Below are positions 62,821 to 64,000 of a stretch of 64,000 nucleotides of DNA, piece by piece. The notes below the pieces were generated by a model, which worked only from the letters and a program-made list of their open reading frames with translations, was not told the DNA's origin and ran no database searches. The stretch's first letter is position 1. Each line of letters starts with the position of its first letter. The DNA comes from Haloplanus sp. HW8-1. GTDB lineage: Archaea > Halobacteriota > Halobacteria > Halobacteriales > Haloferacaceae. The position numbers and the translations under genes were made by a program. The stretch covers positions 2,108,001 to 2,172,000 of the forward strand of contig NZ_CP098518.1 in assembly GCF_023703795.1 (NCBI RefSeq), given 5' to 3'.

Positions 62821-63150
62821 ACGGAACTCTACCTCGGCCACTGGAGGGAGGGGTTCGGACTAGACGCTCCTCACCGCTACCGGCTGGAGTCGTTCGCCGA
62901 GTGGTGTGAGGCAAACGATCGTCGGACTCTGAGCGACCGCACCGAACGCGACCTCCATGCCTACCGCGTCTATCGCCGGTGAGAGGGCCACCTGACCCCC
63001 GTCAAGCCCCGGGAACGGCTCTCCACGCCCGGGGCGCTCCTCGAAATCTGCTCGCCCGTCGGCGTCGGTTCAGAAATTCCCCTATCGAATGTCTTCCTCA
63101 CGACGGTCAGCGACGAAGGGCGGGCTAAACGACGTTCGACCACGAACGCG
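62821..63150 (+). pseudogene. N-terminal fragment of a tyrosine integrase with in-frame stop
   Basis: The frame reads HRYRLESFAEWCEANDRRTL, then RTERDLHAYRVYRR, a TGA at 62980-62982, then LTPVKPRERLSTPGALLEIC. This matches the core-binding domain of the intact integrase (HHYRLKHFVEWCEKV, QLSTLRVFIKWCE). No catalytic domain follows. The fragment lies downstream, not upstream, of the C-terminal fragment at 61087, so the two belong to different or rearranged elements. Confidence 0.68.
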
Positions 63151-63223
63151 TGGTGAGGCCGTCGAGAAGACGACCCCGACCTCTACCGAGTTTGGAAGAT
63201 CCCATGCCCTGACCCCACAAGAG

Positions 63224-63231
63224 ATATATTT
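63224..63231 (+). promoter_or_regulatory. TATA box of the DUF7553-like gene
   Basis: ATATATTT stands in GC-rich surroundings about 26 bp before the ATG at 63253, so the transcript is probably leaderless. Confidence 0.6.
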
Positions 63232-63252
63232 GTCGTCCGCGTTTGGTCATAT

Positions 63253-63510
63253 ATGAACAAGCACTTCGAAGACGCGCTGTACTACATGGGACGGGCCGGC
63301 GAACACGCGAAGGAAGGCGTGATGGAAGAACTCGATCCGCTCGAAGAGCGGTTCCGGGAACTCACCGGTAAGGAGGAGGAACCGGAGCCGTCGCGACTGG
63401 AGACACTGGAGGACGACCTCCGAACCTTGGAGGCGCGGGCTGAAGGGGAGGCGAAGACCGCTATCGCAGATGCCCGTGAACGGATCGACCGGTACCGGTC
63501 GTCGGAGTAA
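63253..63510 (+). CDS. small helical protein (DUF7553-like)
   Basis: An 85-residue acidic protein (MNKHFEDALYYMGRAGEHAK, then LEERFRELTGKEEEPEPSRL and AKTAIADARERIDRYRSSE), predicted almost wholly helical with a coiled coil. Haloarchaeal homologues are annotated DUF7553; the function is unknown. It has a strong TATA box and no leader, and stands alone before tRNA-Val. Confidence 0.75.
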   Translation: MNKHFEDALYYMGRAGEHAKEGVMEELDPLEERFRELTGKEEEPEPSRLETLEDDLRTLEARAEGEAKTAIADARERIDRYRSSE

Positions 63511-63552
63511 GACAACCCTTAAGTCGGCGTCCCCAGTATCGGCGTACCACGC

Positions 63553-63627
63553 GGGTTGGTGGTCTAGTCCGGTTATGACGGCTCCTTCACACGGAGCAGG
63601 CCGGCGGTTCGAATCCGCCCCAACCCA
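63553..63627 (+). tRNA. tRNA-Val (anticodon CAC)
   Basis: The acceptor GGGTTGG (63553-63559) pairs with CCAACCC (63620-63626); A is the discriminator. The anticodon loop TTCACAC between GCTCC and GGAGC gives CAC. The T-arm GGCGGTTCGAATCCGCC is canonical. Confidence 0.96.
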
Positions 63628-63671
63628 TTCACTCTCCTCCGGTGTGATGCAGCAGTCCCGTTATCTGACTC

Positions 63672-64000
63672 TCAAGTTCGTCCCGTTTCAGTCACGAGGC
63701 CTCTAAGTTCGTCGATGGACAACGGTTCGATCTCCTGACGGCCACCCGTCTCCGTATACAGAATGCTGGCCGAGATATCCCGATCCGGGTAGACGTCCTC
63801 GGCCACGTGGTAGTAGACACTCAGTTGCTTGCGATACTCCGCTTCGGCGTGCCGCCCACGATCCGTCTTGTAATCGACGATTTCGATTCGATCCGGCAGC
63901 ACGTGGACGAGATCAACGACTCCCGAGATCGTCACTTGTTCGCCGTCGATTGAGAGCGGGAGGTACACATCCTCTTCGACCAGTAGCTTGCCGTCGAGCC
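63672..64000 (-). CDS. C-terminal end of a RecB/UvrD-type nuclease-helicase (partial)
   Basis: The frame is open to the window edge, so the gene continues beyond 64000. The visible ~109 residues contain ISGVVDLVHVLPDRIEIVDYKTDRG and YRKQLSVYYHVAEDVYPDR. This is the D...D-Y-K-T and Q-L-x-x-Y pattern of the RecB-type PD-(D/E)XK nuclease at the C-terminus of UvrD/AddA-like helicases. The helicase part is inferred; a stand-alone RecB-family nuclease is possible. It converges on tRNA-Val. Confidence 0.75.
   Translation of the reverse strand, partial: LDGKLLVEEDVYLPLSIDGEQVTISGVVDLVHVLPDRIEIVDYKTDRGRHAEAEYRKQLSVYYHVAEDVYPDRDISASILYTETGGRQEIEPLSIDELRGLVTETGRT

Noticed and set aside
62422-62863. Plus-strand ORFs of 108-127 codons
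   Set aside because: Pro/Ser/Arg-rich frames overlapping the more protein-like minus-strand frame and the integrase remnant.
1-64000. CRISPR array search
   Set aside because: No regularly spaced identical repeats with unique spacers were seen; the Cas4-like gene has no cas neighbours.

Overview
The window is chromosomal DNA of a halophilic archaeon (class Halobacteria). It is GC-rich outside the islands, its proteins are strongly acidic, and it carries archaeal-only genes: an initiator tRNA-Met, aIF2-beta, MptA, UPF0058, DUF555, a CheW and Htr pair, and a Bat-type HTH regulator. Many genes have a TATA-like box about 25-30 bp before the start codon, which is the usual leaderless arrangement. 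The genus cannot be fixed from sequence alone; a Haloferacales-like genus is only a guess.

Layout. 0-5.3 kb: an iron(III)-type ABC importer (binding protein, permease, ATPase, all minus strand), then an RGP-family glycosyl-protein gene. Both transcription units begin at the same 16-bp palindrome, TTTAGG-N4-CCTAAA, so they look like one metal regulon. 5.3-9.2 kb: a MrfA-like DUF1998 helicase, a DUF123 protein and an HTH regulator. 9.2-15.2 kb: a lactate-oxidation locus, with a Dld-type FAD/Fe-S fusion divergent from lutC and a fused lutB-lutA gene; a long imperfect inverted repeat sits in the shared promoter region. 15.2-23.6 kb: two HTH regulators, a PRC-barrel protein, a TrkA-N/DHH protein, tRNA-Lys, a sensor kinase, thrS and an 8-oxoguanine glycosylase.

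23.6-26.4 kb: a decaying arsenic operon. The phosphatase/ArsC-like gene is intact. ACR3 has lost its middle and carries an IS605-type hairpin scar. ArsR has two frameshifts and an IS5-type element at its 5' end. 26.4-39.1 kb: a lower-GC accessory island. It holds a rhomboid protease, a Cas4-like nuclease operon, a phage-type HTH repressor, a serine recombinase, a broken pentapeptide-repeat channel gene, a solitary HicB, a ParA operon with 9-bp iterons, a cluster of tiny zinc-ribbon proteins, a wHTH/MazF-like toxin-antitoxin pair and a second IS. It looks like an integrated, eroded plasmid.

39.2-49.7 kb: a sensory cluster (GAF/PAS kinase, receiver-PAS protein, CheW, Htr transducer, very large Bat-type regulator). 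Two of its five genes, cheW and bat, are frameshifted. 50-56.8 kb: conserved core genes (DUF555, UPF0058, aIF2-beta, tRNA-iMet, mptA, a TrmB-like regulator, a DUF255 thioredoxin-like protein, FxsA, tRNA-Ile). 56.7-63.2 kb: stacked integrations at tRNA-Ile. There is one complete integrase, two further copies of the tRNA 3' end, and integrase fragments. A CBS-HPF protein and several pseudogenes lie between them. 63.2-64 kb: a small DUF7553-like gene, tRNA-Val and the C-terminal end of a RecB/UvrD-type nuclease-helicase running off the window.

The observations most worth a second look are four. (1) A hairpin cassette downstream of both tRNA-Lys and tRNA-iMet carries a copy of each tRNA's own 3' end next to a shared core sequence. 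(2) A 10-22-10 inverted repeat occurs twice, at the two sides of the recombinase/ParA module. (3) The Cas4-like and PD-(D/E)XK-like genes form an overlapping pair. (4) The putative iron operator is shared with a protein-glycosylation-type gene.
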